Positions 6,217 through 14,434 of a stretch of DNA of 17,619 bases are shown one piece after another. The position numbers and the translations under genes are program-made. The notes under the pieces are model-generated. The model made no database searches, was not told where the DNA came from, and saw nothing but the letters and a program-made list of their open reading frames with translations. Position 1 is the stretch's first letter. Each line of letters starts with the position of its first letter. Location: positions 1,019,762 to 1,037,380 of the forward strand of contig CP070758.1 of assembly GCA_020348925.1 (NCBI GenBank), given 5' to 3'. Source of the stretch: Gemmatimonadota bacterium. Its GTDB lineage: Bacteria > JBHIER01 > G020348925.

Positions 6217-7254
6217 ATGGAACACGTCATCGACCTCCGAAGCGACACAGTCACAAAACCCTCCCCCGAAATGCGTCGGGCCATGGCCGAGGCGGTCGTG
6301 GGCGACGACGTCTTCGGGGAAGATCCGACGGTGAACAGGCTTCAGGAGAGGGTGGCCGCGCTTTTAGGCAAAGAGGCGGCCCTCTTCGTCCCCTCGGGAA
6401 GTATGGCCAACCTGGTGGCCATCAGCGCCCACACCGAGCGCGGGGATGAGGTCATCATCGAAAAGAACGGACATACCTTCAACTACGAAAGCGGCAGTGT
6501 GTGTGCCGCAGCCGGCATTCAACTCCACCCGCAGCAGGGAGAACGAGGTGTATTGGACGCCGCTCAGATTGAAGCGGCCATCCGGCCCCCGGACCACCAC
6601 TTCCCCCCGACCCGGCTCATCGTCCTGGAAAACACGCACAACCGTGGTGGCGGCACCGTCTATCCCATCGAAAAGATCGGGGAGATCAGGGAGCTGGCTC
6701 TCTCCCGGGGCATACAGATGCATCTCGACGGCGCCCGTCTGTGGAACGCCTGTGTGGCCTCCGGTCGCCGCCCCAGCGAGTACGCTCGGTACTTCGACTC
6801 GCTCATGATGTGCTTCTCGAAAGGACTCGGGGCGCCCATCGGATCGGTTGTTGTTGGCTCGAAGGACTATATCGAGGTGGCCCACCGCTATCGGAAGCTC
6901 TACGGCGGCGGCATGCGACAGGTGGGTGTGATCGCTGCGGCCGCCCAGTACGCATTGGATCATAACGTCGACCGACTGGCCGAAGACCACGACCACGCGA
7001 AAATGCTGGCACAGGCCCTGGCCGGTTGTCCGGGCGTTGCCCTCAACCCTGATCTCGTCGAGACGAATATTATCATCTTCGATGTCTCATCCTCCGGCCG
7101 AAGCGGACCGGACATAGTCCAGGATTTCAGAGAACAGGGAGTCCTCATGCTTGCCACAGGCCCTGCCTCTATCAGAGCGGTCACGCATCTGGACGTGTCG
7201 AAAGAGAACATTGAAAAAGCTATCGAGGTGGTACAACAATCCTTCAGGAAATAA
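6217..7254 (+). CDS. ltaE: Low-specificity L-threonine aldolase
   Basis: A 345-residue PLP-dependent (fold type I) enzyme splitting L-threonine or L-allo-threonine into glycine and acetaldehyde in the cytoplasm. Family marks run in order: N-terminal [25 protein letters not shown], the cofactor-contacting [10 protein letters not shown], and the Schiff-base lysine K202 in [10 protein letters not shown], then MRQVGV. The length matches bacterial LtaE (about 330-345). ATG 6217 has GAGGA 5 nt upstream. It is the first gene of a tight operon with the methyltransferase (4-nt gap), macrodomain and P5C dehydrogenase genes. Acetaldehyde from this reaction is a possible substrate for the aldehyde oxidoreductase encoded further downstream, an inference from proximity only. 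Confidence 0.95.
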   Translation: MEHVIDLRSDTVTKPSPEMRRAMAEAVVGDDVFGEDPTVNRLQERVAALLGKEAALFVPSGSMANLVAISAHTERGDEVIIEKNGHTFNYESGSVCAAAGIQLHPQQGERGVLDAAQIEAAIRPPDHHFPPTRLIVLENTHNRGGGTVYPIEKIGEIRELALSRGIQMHLDGARLWNACVASGRRPSEYARYFDSLMMCFSKGLGAPIGSVVVGSKDYIEVAHRYRKLYGGGMRQVGVIAAAAQYALDHNVDRLAEDHDHAKMLAQALAGCPGVALNPDLVETNIIIFDVSSSGRSGPDIVQDFREQGVLMLATGPASIRAVTHLDVSKENIEKAIEVVQQSFRK

Positions 7255-7258
7255 TCGT

Positions 7259-8023
7259 ATGTCCGCTACAAATCCGGTCCATCACGTTCGACGCACGGCG
7301 CACGACATGGCGAAATCAATCATGACCAGAATCTTTGGCACCTCTCTCCTCTCCATAATCCTCATCACAGGCATGATCACCTCATGTCAAGGACCGCGTC
7401 AGGAGGAAGAAGCGGCAGGGATCTCTGAAAGGACGGCGATGCCGGAGCAGGAGATTCTGAAATTCCTGGATACGCTTTTTGTGTACGGTCAGGAGCACGA
7501 AATGTTCAACATGCCCCCTGGCGACGGTGAATTTCTCCGGCTCTGTGTGGCCGGCAGCGGCGTGCAACGGGCCCTGGAGATCGGAACCTCCAACGGGCTC
7601 TCGGCCATCTGGATCGGCCTTGGATTATTGGAGTCGGGGGGAACATTGACGACCCTTGAAATCGACCACGAGAAGGCCGAGGAGGCAAAACGGAACATCC
7701 GGAAGGTCGGTATGGAGGATGTGATCGAGGTGATCGAGGGCGATGCCTTCGAAGTGATTCCAAAACTTGAGGGGACCTTTGATTTTGTCCATCTCGACGC
7801 CTGGAAAGAGGAATACAAAAGGTTTTTTAATACGTTCAATCCGAAACTGGAGCGCGGAGGCCTCATCGCCGCCCACAACGCCGTCCTCATGGCCAGCTAC
7901 ATGCAGGATTACTTGGACGCCGTCCGGGCCGATCCCGAGTATATTACGGCCACCGTTCAAACCAGCAACGACGGTTTTGCTCTCAGTTATAAGAGAAATT
8001 CGCATTCCCGGGACAACGATTGA
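7259..8023 (+). CDS. Class I SAM-dependent O-methyltransferase-like protein with a lipoprotein-type N-terminus
   Basis: A 254-residue protein. The N-terminus has basic residues, a hydrophobic stretch (TSLLSIILITGMI) and the lipobox-like ITSC at residue 43; starting at the internal Met22 it would be a classical 22-residue lipoprotein signal. The rest is a Rossmann methyltransferase domain of the O-methyltransferase/CmcI-like kind: motif I ALEIGTSNG (residues 105-113), TLEIDHEKAEEAKRN after strand 2, GDAFEVIPKL and FDFVHLDAWKEEY. ATG 7259 has AGGA 9 nt upstream; ATG 7307 and 7322 are alternatives without a clear ribosome site. Export of a SAM-dependent enzyme is unusual because SAM is cytosolic. 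The substrate is unknown, and it may be a repurposed domain. Confidence 0.8.
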   Translation: MSATNPVHHVRRTAHDMAKSIMTRIFGTSLLSIILITGMITSCQGPRQEEEAAGISERTAMPEQEILKFLDTLFVYGQEHEMFNMPPGDGEFLRLCVAGSGVQRALEIGTSNGLSAIWIGLGLLESGGTLTTLEIDHEKAEEAKRNIRKVGMEDVIEVIEGDAFEVIPKLEGTFDFVHLDAWKEEYKRFFNTFNPKLERGGLIAAHNAVLMASYMQDYLDAVRADPEYITATVQTSNDGFALSYKRNSHSRDND

Positions 8024-8553
8024 AAAGAGCCGTTCATCATTCTTTTATCGAACTCGTCCAGGGCGATATCACGGGGATGGAGACCGACGCCATCGTCAAT
8101 GCGGCCAATGAGCGCTTGGCCCACGGGGGTGGTGTGGCCGGCGCCATCGTTCGGAGGGGCGGTCGCGTCATTCAGGAGGAAAGCACCCGCTGGGTCCAGG
8201 AGCGCGGACCGGTCACCGTCGGTACTGCGGCCATCACATCGGGCGGCAACCTCAAAGCGAAACACGTCATCCACGCTGTGGGTCCGCGAATGGGTGAGGG
8301 GGATGAGGACGCCAAACTGAAAGGGGCAACCCTCAGCAGTCTCGAGCTGGCCGACGAGTACGGTCTCAAAAGTATCACGTTCCCGGCCATCAGCACCGGC
8401 ATCTTCGGTTACCCCCTGGAGCGCTGCGCCCCAATTATGCTGACAAATACATTTGCATACTTACAGGGAAAGACCAATCTGGAATTGGTTGTTTTCTGCC
8501 TCTGGGACAAAGAAGCATTTCATACTTTCCAGCAGACGTTAGAAGAACTGTAG
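8020..8553 (+). CDS. Macrodomain protein (ADP-ribose binding, MacroD/YmdB type)
   Basis: A 177-residue single macrodomain. It has QGDITGMETDAIVNAANERL followed by GGGVAGAIVRRGG (the adenine and distal-ribose contacts), the GTAAIT-SGGNL-AKHVIHAVGP segment, and the phosphate loop ISTGIFGYPLERCAP. The NAAN and GGGVAGAI motifs are those of hydrolases that remove ADP-ribose from proteins or deacetylate O-acetyl-ADP-ribose, so activity is likely. The start is TTG 8020, overlapping the methyltransferase stop (TTGA), which indicates translational coupling. The next gene begins 48 nt later behind a strong ribosome-binding site. Confidence 0.93.
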   Translation: MKRAVHHSFIELVQGDITGMETDAIVNAANERLAHGGGVAGAIVRRGGRVIQEESTRWVQERGPVTVGTAAITSGGNLKAKHVIHAVGPRMGEGDEDAKLKGATLSSLELADEYGLKSITFPAISTGIFGYPLERCAPIMLTNTFAYLQGKTNLELVVFCLWDKEAFHTFQQTLEEL

Positions 8554-8601
8554 AACCTTCATTCTATTTACTACATAAAATCCATCAAGGAGGTTTATTC
8601 T

Positions 8602-10233
8602 ATGTCCAACGGATTCATTCACGTTTCAAAACCGAAAAATGAACCTGTCCGTTCCTATGCTCCGGGTACACCTGAACGCGATTCGCTGAAAGCGAAGCTG
8701 GAGGAGATGAGGAGCCGGGAAATCGAGATCCCGCTTCTCATCGGTGGTGAGGAGATCAGAACCGGGAAGATGGCCAAGTGCATCTGTCCCCACGACCATC
8801 AGCATGTTCTCGCTCAGTACCATAAGGCCAGCACGGCCGAGGTGAACCGTGCTGTCGAAGCAGCGCGCAAGGCCTGGGCCGAATGGTCGGACATGGACTG
8901 GCGCGACAGGGCGTCCATCTTTCTCAAGGCCGCAGAACTTTTAGCGACGAAGTACCGGGATATTCTCAACGCGGCGACGATGCTGGGGCAATCGAAAACC
9001 GTCTTTCAGGCCGAGATCGACTCCGCCTGCGAGCTCATCGATTTCTACCGCTTCAACCCCTATTATATGAATGTAATTTACGAGCATCAACCCGATTCCT
9101 CCCCCGGCATTTGGAACTACATGGAGCATCGGCCCCTGGAGGGATTCGTTTTCGCCGTCACCCCATTCAACTTCACGTCCATCGCCGGGAATCTGCCGAC
9201 ATCGCCGGCCATGATGGGCAATACGGTCCTGTGGAAACCGGCCTCCTCAGGCGTCTACCCGGCCTATTTTCTCATGCGATTGTGGAGAGAGGCAGGGCTG
9301 CCGGACGGCGTCATCAACTTCGTTCCCGGTCCCGGCGGTCAGGTGGGCGATCCGGCCATGAACAACGAGGAGCTGGCCGGCATCCATTTTACAGGATCGA
9401 CCCAAATCTTTCAGGATATGTGGAAGACAATCGGCAACAACATAGCCAAATATCGTTGCTACCCGCGCATCGTCGGCGAGACGGGAGGGAAAGATTTCGT
9501 CTTCGTCCACGCCTCTGCCGATACCGAGGCCACCGCAACGGCTCTGATCCGAGGCGCCTTCGAATATCAGGGACAAAAATGTTCGGCAGCCAGCCGGGCC
9601 TATATCCCCGATACCCTCTGGCCGAACATCAAGGAGTCTCTTCTGGCACAGTTGAAAACGCTCAAGATGGGCGATCCCATGGACTTCACCAACTTCATGT
9701 GCGCCGTCATCGACAAGGCGGCCTTCGGTGACATCACCGGCTACATCGACTATGCTAAGGAATCAAACGAGGCCGAAATACTGCACGGCGGCAACTACGA
9801 CGATTCCATCGGTTACTTCATCGAGCCCACTGTCGTTCTGACGACGAACCCCAGGTTCAAGCTCATGGAGGAGGAGATTTTTGGGCCGGTGTTGACCGTC
9901 TACGTCTATCCGGAAGCAAAATACGCCGAGACTCTTGAGCTGTGCGACACGACGTCGCCGTATGCCCTCACCGGTGCCATCTTCGCCACCGACCGGGCCG
10001 CCATTGCCCAGGCTTTCAAAGCGCTCCGGCATGCAGCGGGTAATTTCTACATCAACGATAAGCCCACCGGGGCGGTCGTCAGTCAGCAGCCCTTCGGTGG
10101 TGCCCGAGCCTCCGGTACGAACGATAAAGCCGGGTCGGTGCTCAATCTCATTCGCTGGGTCAGTCCCCGTTCGGTCAAGGAGACCTTTGTCCCACCCACG
10201 GATTATCGCTATCCGTTCATGGCGGAAGAATAA
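8602..10233 (+). CDS. pruA: 1-pyrroline-5-carboxylate (L-glutamate gamma-semialdehyde) dehydrogenase
   Basis: A 543-residue NAD-dependent aldehyde dehydrogenase of the ALDH4 group, oxidising glutamate semialdehyde to glutamate in proline, ornithine or arginine breakdown. The catalytic base is Glu293 (ETGGKDF) and the nucleophile Cys327 (GQKCSAASRAY); the 34-residue spacing equals that of the human enzyme. ALDH4-type marks include TPFNFTSIAGNLP, EEIFGPVLTVYVYP and QQPFGGARASGTNDKAG. The length fits stand-alone ALDH4 rather than bifunctional PutA; no proline dehydrogenase gene is in the window. ATG 8602 follows AAGGAGG by 7 nt. It is the last gene of the ltaE operon. Confidence 0.95.
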   Translation: MSNGFIHVSKPKNEPVRSYAPGTPERDSLKAKLEEMRSREIEIPLLIGGEEIRTGKMAKCICPHDHQHVLAQYHKASTAEVNRAVEAARKAWAEWSDMDWRDRASIFLKAAELLATKYRDILNAATMLGQSKTVFQAEIDSACELIDFYRFNPYYMNVIYEHQPDSSPGIWNYMEHRPLEGFVFAVTPFNFTSIAGNLPTSPAMMGNTVLWKPASSGVYPAYFLMRLWREAGLPDGVINFVPGPGGQVGDPAMNNEELAGIHFTGSTQIFQDMWKTIGNNIAKYRCYPRIVGETGGKDFVFVHASADTEATATALIRGAFEYQGQKCSAASRAYIPDTLWPNIKESLLAQLKTLKMGDPMDFTNFMCAVIDKAAFGDITGYIDYAKESNEAEILHGGNYDDSIGYFIEPTVVLTTNPRFKLMEEEIFGPVLTVYVYPEAKYAETLELCDTTSPYALTGAIFATDRAAIAQAFKALRHAAGNFYINDKPTGAVVSQQPFGGARASGTNDKAGSVLNLIRWVSPRSVKETFVPPTDYRYPFMAEE

Positions 10234-10244
10234 TTACGAGAAAG

Positions 10245-10327
10245 GGTTACGTTTGCGGTTGAGAAACCCGTATCTGTTTACGGTTACGTTTTTCGTCACG
10301 GAATTTCAGACGTAACCGTAACCGTAT
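10245..10327. repeat. GGTTACG repeat block with a 10-bp hairpin
   Basis: Contains GGTTACGTTTGCGGTT, a second GGTTACG and the complementary GTAACCGTAACCGTAT. Arms ACGGTTACGT (10280-10289) and ACGTAACCGT (10310-10319) pair perfectly around 20 bases. A related block stands at 15901-15958. It lies just after the P5C dehydrogenase stop but lacks a T-run, so it is not an ordinary terminator. Confidence 0.65.
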
Positions 10328-10483
10328 AACATATCCCCATAGAATCGGTAAGCCCTTGCCACCAGGCAAACTATATACTATCTTTAGTGCTCGATGTCCG
10401 AATCGTATGACGATTTAGGGGCTGGGCTTGCTAAAATGAAGATTCTATATATGTGATAGTCTACCATTCATTCAGAGGCATCT
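10328..10483. other. Leader of the aldehyde oxidoreductase operon
   Basis: No gene seen. A small operator-like inverted repeat AATCGT-ATG-ACGATT lies at 10401-10415, about 70 nt before the polyferredoxin start. The promoter is probably between it and 10470, where the sequence is AT-rich (TATATATG). Confidence 0.4.
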
Positions 10484-10900
10484 ATGGAAATCAAAAGACT
10501 GAAAGTATCACCGGGCAAGTGCAGCGGATGCCGATTGTGTCTGCAGATTTGCGCTATCAGCCATCATCATGAAACCAATCCCAAAAAGGCCAGATTGAAA
10601 ATCGAGGCACGTTTCCCGCAGCCGGGAAAATACAAGCCCAGAGTCTGCGTGCAGTGCGGCAAGTGTATGGAGGTTTGCCCCGAGGGCGCCATCTCCCGCC
10701 GCGATGACGGTGCCTATATCGTGCTCACAGAACAATGCACCAATTGCGGCGAATGTATCCCGGTCTGCAAGCCCGATGTGATATTCCAGCACCGTGACAT
10801 AGGGCATGTTTTAATCTGCGACAACTGTTTCAAATGCGTCGAGCTGTGCAACACCGGCGCACTCACAATGCAAACCAGGCTGGTAAAGGAGACCAAGTAA
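10484..10900 (+). CDS. Four-cluster ferredoxin-type electron-transfer protein (AOR partner)
   Basis: A 138-residue soluble iron-sulfur protein with four complete C-x2-C-x2-C-x3-C motifs (CSGCRLCLQIC, CVQCGKCMEVC, CTNCGECIPVC, CDNCFKCVELC): sixteen cysteines, enough for four [4Fe-4S] clusters. This is the layout of the electron-transfer subunits of the CooF/HycB/DmsB family. It overlaps the oxidoreductase start by one base (TAATG), so it should be made with that enzyme and carry its electrons, probably to ferredoxin, a hydrogenase or a heterodisulfide-reductase-like complex. ATG 10484 has AGAGG at about -10. Confidence 0.93.
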   Translation: MEIKRLKVSPGKCSGCRLCLQICAISHHHETNPKKARLKIEARFPQPGKYKPRVCVQCGKCMEVCPEGAISRRDDGAYIVLTEQCTNCGECIPVCKPDVIFQHRDIGHVLICDNCFKCVELCNTGALTMQTRLVKETK

Positions 10901-12837
10901 TGGCGAACGGCTCTACGAGTTCCAGGGGACTGGCCGGTACGACGCTGCGTATCGATCTCACCACCGGGGAGATCAAGAGAAGTCCCACCGATGAGAAGCT
11001 GATGCGCGAATGGTTCGGAGGACGGGGCGCCATCGCCAAGATTCTCTACGATGAGGTCCCCCGCGACGCCGATCCGCTCGGGCCGGAGAATCTTTTCATC
11101 ATCTGTCCCGGCGTCATGAGCGGCTGCTTTATCCCGGCCGGCTCCAAAGTCGAATTCGGCTCGGTCTCCCCCCTGACAAACGGCCACGGCGATTCCAACA
11201 TGGGCGGCCATCTGGGCCCGGCCCTCAAATTTGCCGGCTACGATATGGTGATTCTATCCGGCATCTCCCCCAGACCGGTGTATCTCTTTATCGATGACGA
11301 TAGGGTCGAGCTTCGCGATGCATCTCAGTATTGGGGCATGGGGTCTTTGGAATGCGAACCTGTGATGAAACAGGATCTGGGCGAGGATTTCGAAATCGCC
11401 ACCATCGGACCTGCCGGCGAGAATGGCGTTCGCTTCTCGTGTATCACGCACGATTTCGGCCGCCAGGCGGGACGGACCGGGCAAGGGGCTGTCATGGGCT
11501 CGAAGAAGCTCAAGGCCATCGCTATCAGGGGCAGCAGGGGCATCGTGGTGCACGATCTCGAGAAGCTGACAGAACATGTGACGGCCATCATGAAGCGGAC
11601 GCAGACGCATCCGAACATGGCTCCGTGGCAAAAATACGGCACGGCCTTCTTCATCGAATGGTCCAACACGAACGCCGTCATCCCGACCCGGAATTTCCAG
11701 ACCACATATTACGAGAACATCGAGGGCATTAGCGGCGAGGCGTTGGTGGAGAAGTGCCTCATCTCGCACAAAGCCTGTTTCGGATGCTGGATGAACTGCG
11801 GCAAGTACACCAAGGCGGTCCTGCCGGGCAAACAAACGGTCTATCTCGAGGGTCCCGAATACGAGACCGGCGCGCTGTGCGGCTCGAACCTCGGCATGAC
11901 CGACATCAACCAGGTCGCCTATCTCAACTGGCTGATGGACAATGCCGGCATGGACACCATGTCTGGCGGCGGCGTGGTTGCGTTTGCCATGGAGTGCTTT
12001 CAGCGCGGGCTGATCACCGCCGACGATCTCGAAGGGCATACGCTCAACTGGGGTTCGGTGGAGGATGCCGAACACTTCATCGACATGGTGGTGCATCGCC
12101 GCGGGACCGGCGACTATTTCGCGGGCGGCACCAAGCGAGCCGCGGAGAAGATCGGACGGGGCAGCGAGAAATTCGCCATGCAGGTGAAAGGGCAAGAGAT
12201 GTCGGGGTACGATGGTCGCTACGCCCCAGGAATGCTGCTTTCGTACATGACGTGCGACATCGGCGCGCATCACAACCGCTCGTGGACCATTACGGTCGAC
12301 ATGGCCGAGGGGCGCGACACCATCGAGGGGCGCGCCAAGGTGGTGATTTACCTGCAGCATATCCGATCGCTGTTCGACATCTGGTGCATCTGCCGCCTCT
12401 TCTGGGGCGAGCTCGATGTTGAGCCGGAGGAGATTGTCGAGGCGCTCAAATATATCACCGGGTGGGATGTCGATACCGCCGAGGCGCTGGTAACCTCGGA
12501 AAAGATCTGGAATCTGGTGCGATGCCATTACCTCGAACGCAACAGGGCCAACGGCCGCACGTTCGATTACCCGCCGGCGCGATCCTGGGAGGAAAAAATT
12601 CCGACCGGCCCCAGCGCCGGCAAGGGGCTGACCAAGGATCAGATCGAGGCGATGCTCGATGAATATTACGCCGGCCGCGGGTGGGATAAGAACGGCAACC
12701 CCAGCCGCGCGGTGCTCCATGATTTGAACCTCGATTTTGCGGCGGACAATATCGAAAAGATCGGGCTCCTGGGAAAACCGCTTTCCAATGGCATTCCGGC
12801 TGTCCGCGGCGAACGATATAAGCCGAAGGCGTTTTAG
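10900..12837 (+). CDS. aor: Aldehyde:ferredoxin oxidoreductase (tungsten/molybdopterin enzyme)
   Basis: A 645-residue AOR-family protein that oxidises aldehydes to carboxylic acids, or the reverse, with a bis-pterin tungsten or molybdenum cofactor and one [4Fe-4S] cluster. The N-terminal domain has GRGAIAKILYDEVP, SGCFIPAGSK and GHGDSNMGGHLGPALKFAGYD. Cluster ligands are Cys293, Cys296 and Cys300 (CFGCWMNC) plus Cys496 or Cys498 in LFDIWCICRLFW, near-identical spacing to Pyrococcus AOR (288/291/295/494). The pterin contact DNAGMDTMSGG is present. The frame extends to 10834, but ATG 10900 has GGAG upstream and matches the family N-terminus. The 528-codon reverse frame opposite it is a GC-codon shadow. 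Substrate specificity is not readable. Confidence 0.95.
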   Translation: MANGSTSSRGLAGTTLRIDLTTGEIKRSPTDEKLMREWFGGRGAIAKILYDEVPRDADPLGPENLFIICPGVMSGCFIPAGSKVEFGSVSPLTNGHGDSNMGGHLGPALKFAGYDMVILSGISPRPVYLFIDDDRVELRDASQYWGMGSLECEPVMKQDLGEDFEIATIGPAGENGVRFSCITHDFGRQAGRTGQGAVMGSKKLKAIAIRGSRGIVVHDLEKLTEHVTAIMKRTQTHPNMAPWQKYGTAFFIEWSNTNAVIPTRNFQTTYYENIEGISGEALVEKCLISHKACFGCWMNCGKYTKAVLPGKQTVYLEGPEYETGALCGSNLGMTDINQVAYLNWLMDNAGMDTMSGGGVVAFAMECFQRGLITADDLEGHTLNWGSVEDAEHFIDMVVHRRGTGDYFAGGTKRAAEKIGRGSEKFAMQVKGQEMSGYDGRYAPGMLLSYMTCDIGAHHNRSWTITVDMAEGRDTIEGRAKVVIYLQHIRSLFDIWCICRLFWGELDVEPEEIVEALKYITGWDVDTAEALVTSEKIWNLVRCHYLERNRANGRTFDYPPARSWEEKIPTGPSAGKGLTKDQIEAMLDEYYAGRGWDKNGNPSRAVLHDLNLDFAADNIEKIGLLGKPLSNGIPAVRGERYKPKAF

Positions 12838-12892
12838 CATTGTTATACAAAGCGTTATAGAATATGTTCACACGTATGATAGTTCTTCTTCT

Positions 12893-12994
12893 ACAACCCC
12901 CTCATTCCCCCTTTGACAAGGGGGACGTGCATTCCGCAATGGCCAAGCATGAATTCGAGTCTCCCCTATCAAGGGGAGATAACAGAGGGGTGTC
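12893..12994. repeat. Double-hairpin MITE-like element inside the AOR cluster
   Basis: The outer ends ACAACCCCCTC and GAGGGGTGT are imperfectly complementary. Inside stand hairpins TCCCCCTT/AAGGGGGA (12906-12925) and TCTCCCCT/AGGGGAGA (12960-12979). It separates the oxidoreductase from the MoaD-like gene by 245 bp in an otherwise compact cluster, suggesting later insertion. A one-sided relative is at 17393-17426. Confidence 0.7.
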
Positions 12995-13082
12995 ACAACA
13001 CAGTCTTTCATGCAAAGACTTCTGACGCCATGTATAAGAAAATGACTGTTTGAGATGACACACTTTTTTATTGGACTGAAAT

Positions 13083-13322
13083 ATGACAATCTTTCTTCGA
13101 GCTGGTGGTCAGCTTCGGGCCATGCTGAAACCTGACATCGATCACTACACCCGTAAGGTCGAGATCGACGGCGAAAAGACAATTGGCGAAATTCTCAAGG
13201 ATATTTCGCTGGATCCCGCCTACGTCGCTCTTATTTACGTCGATGGCGTCATGAAGGACTTATCATTCAGACCATCCGACGGTCAGACAATTACTCTCCA
13301 GCCGCCCGTTTCCGGCGGTTGA
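13083..13322 (+). CDS. MoaD/ThiS-like sulfur-carrier protein
   Basis: A 79-residue beta-grasp protein ending in ...PPVSGG; the terminal Gly-Gly is the site of adenylation and thiocarboxylation in MoaD, the small subunit of molybdopterin synthase. The body fits the family: an N-terminal strand MTIFLRAGGQLRAML and YVALIYVDGVMKDLSFRPSDGQTITLQPP near the end. It stands 12 nt before a MoeB/ThiF-like activating enzyme and downstream of AOR, the arrangement seen in tungsten-pterin oxidoreductase clusters, so it probably serves pterin dithiolene synthesis for AOR. The ribosome-binding site (GGA at -10) is weak. Confidence 0.88.
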   Translation: MTIFLRAGGQLRAMLKPDIDHYTRKVEIDGEKTIGEILKDISLDPAYVALIYVDGVMKDLSFRPSDGQTITLQPPVSGG

Positions 13323-13334
13323 GCATCGTATCCC

Positions 13335-14078
13335 ATGTCCCTTTCGACATCCGAAATTGAGAGGTACCAGCGTCAACTCACGGTTGACGGTTGGAACCAG
13401 GAGAGGCTCAAAAGCGCCCGGGCTCTTGTTGTCGGAGTTGGAGGATTGGGCGGGGTGAGTGCGACCTATCTGGCCGCGGCCGGGGTGGGGTATCTGCGTA
13501 TATGCGATAGCGACAGGGTTGAGCTATCCAACCTGAATCGCCAGATTCTGTTTACCACCGAGGATATCGGCAAACCCAAGGCGGCCCTGGTGGCACAGAG
13601 GCTCTCGGCACAAAATCCCGAGATAAAAATCGAGCCCCTGTCGGACAAGCTGACCGAGACGAACGCCAGCGAGTTGGCCTCAGGATGCGACCTGATCATC
13701 GATGGCCTGGATAATCACGCCGACCGTTTGAAATTGAACAAGGCATCATTCGATCTCAATATCCCCTTTCTCTACGGGGCAATAAATGAATGGCTGGGTC
13801 AGTTGAGCTTTTTCCATCCACCGGAAACCGCCTGTCTGGCGTGTCTTTTGCCCGAGGAGCTGCAAGACCCCAAGCCGACGCCGGTGTTCGGTCCATTGCC
13901 AGGTGCGATCGGATCTCTTCAGGCGACGCTGGCGCTGCGGTACTTAATGACTGGTGAACATCCCGTTTCGAACACTCTCCTGGTCTTCCGCGCCGATACA
14001 ACGGTGTTTGAGACGGTGAGGTTTGAGAGACGGCCAGGGTGTGGGGTGTGCGGGAAGACCGTGCCGTCAGGTCACTGA
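13335..14078 (+). CDS. MoeB/ThiF/HesA-family adenylyltransferase (E1-like)
   Basis: A 247-residue E1-like enzyme that activates the C-terminal glycine of a MoaD/ThiS carrier by adenylation. It has the N-terminal YQRQLTVDGWNQERLKSARA helix, the nucleotide loop GVGGLGG, DSDRVELSNLNRQILFTTEDIGKPKA (Arg and Asp of the active site), DGLDNHADR, and zinc cysteine pairs CLACLLP and CGVCG. There is no rhodanese domain, so the sulfur donor must be another protein. Its likely partner is the carrier gene 12 nt upstream. The family is certain; MoeB rather than ThiF is inferred from the AOR setting. Confidence 0.92.
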   Translation: MSLSTSEIERYQRQLTVDGWNQERLKSARALVVGVGGLGGVSATYLAAAGVGYLRICDSDRVELSNLNRQILFTTEDIGKPKAALVAQRLSAQNPEIKIEPLSDKLTETNASELASGCDLIIDGLDNHADRLKLNKASFDLNIPFLYGAINEWLGQLSFFHPPETACLACLLPEELQDPKPTPVFGPLPGAIGSLQATLALRYLMTGEHPVSNTLLVFRADTTVFETVRFERRPGCGVCGKTVPSGH

Positions 14079-14170
14079 CACTGACGGCTTACATCTGTTA
14101 CCAGGGGGCTGACCCTGCCGATCCAATCCGTTTATCCCAGGTTTTCTGTGGGACTTGATAATAAACTATT

Positions 14171-14434
14171 GTGTCGATTCATCTCATGCAGGATAAAAAC
14201 TATCTTAAACGAAGGGAAACGGCAGTCACCCTTGACACCCCTGTCGAGGACCTGGCCCAACAGCACCCTGCAGCCGTCGATTTTCTCAACCGCCGCAATA
14301 TCCGCTGCATTCGGTGCGGCGAGCCGCTGTGGTGCACCCTCGGTGAGCTGCTGCAGAAAGAGGGTGTACCGAATCTTCGGCAGTTCCTCGAGGAGTTGAA
14401 TGACTTTTTATCTCAAAATGATGAGAGGAAATGA
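14171..14434 (+). CDS. Small DUF1858-like protein
   Basis: An 87-residue protein with TLDTPVEDLAQQHPAAVDFLNRRNIRC-IRCG-EPLWCTLGELL, the pattern of DUF1858 domains (a helix pair, then Cys-x-x-Cys-Gly and a downstream TLxEL helix), often found with redox or iron-sulfur proteins. Cys residues in CIRCGEPLWC could bind a metal or form a disulfide. The start is uncertain: GTG 14171 or ATG 14186, neither with a clear ribosome site. It is the last gene of the AOR group, about 90 nt after the E1-like gene; a role in AOR maturation or electron flow is only suggested by position. Confidence 0.7.
   Translation: MSIHLMQDKNYLKRRETAVTLDTPVEDLAQQHPAAVDFLNRRNIRCIRCGEPLWCTLGELLQKEGVPNLRQFLEELNDFLSQNDERK

Noticed and set aside
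5989-6225. 78-codon reverse-strand frame before the threonine aldolase gene
   Set aside because: It overlaps the aldolase ribosome-binding site and start, has no recognisable domain and no clear ribosome site.
10280-10319. Rho-independent terminator after the P5C dehydrogenase gene
   Set aside because: The loop is 20 nt and no T-run follows; a related block occurs after another gene, so it is better called a repeat.
11254-12840. 528-codon reverse-strand open frame
   Set aside because: It is exactly opposite the AOR gene, whose motifs are unmistakable; long antisense frames are expected in GC-rich genes. The same holds for 6364-6996 and 15125-15871.
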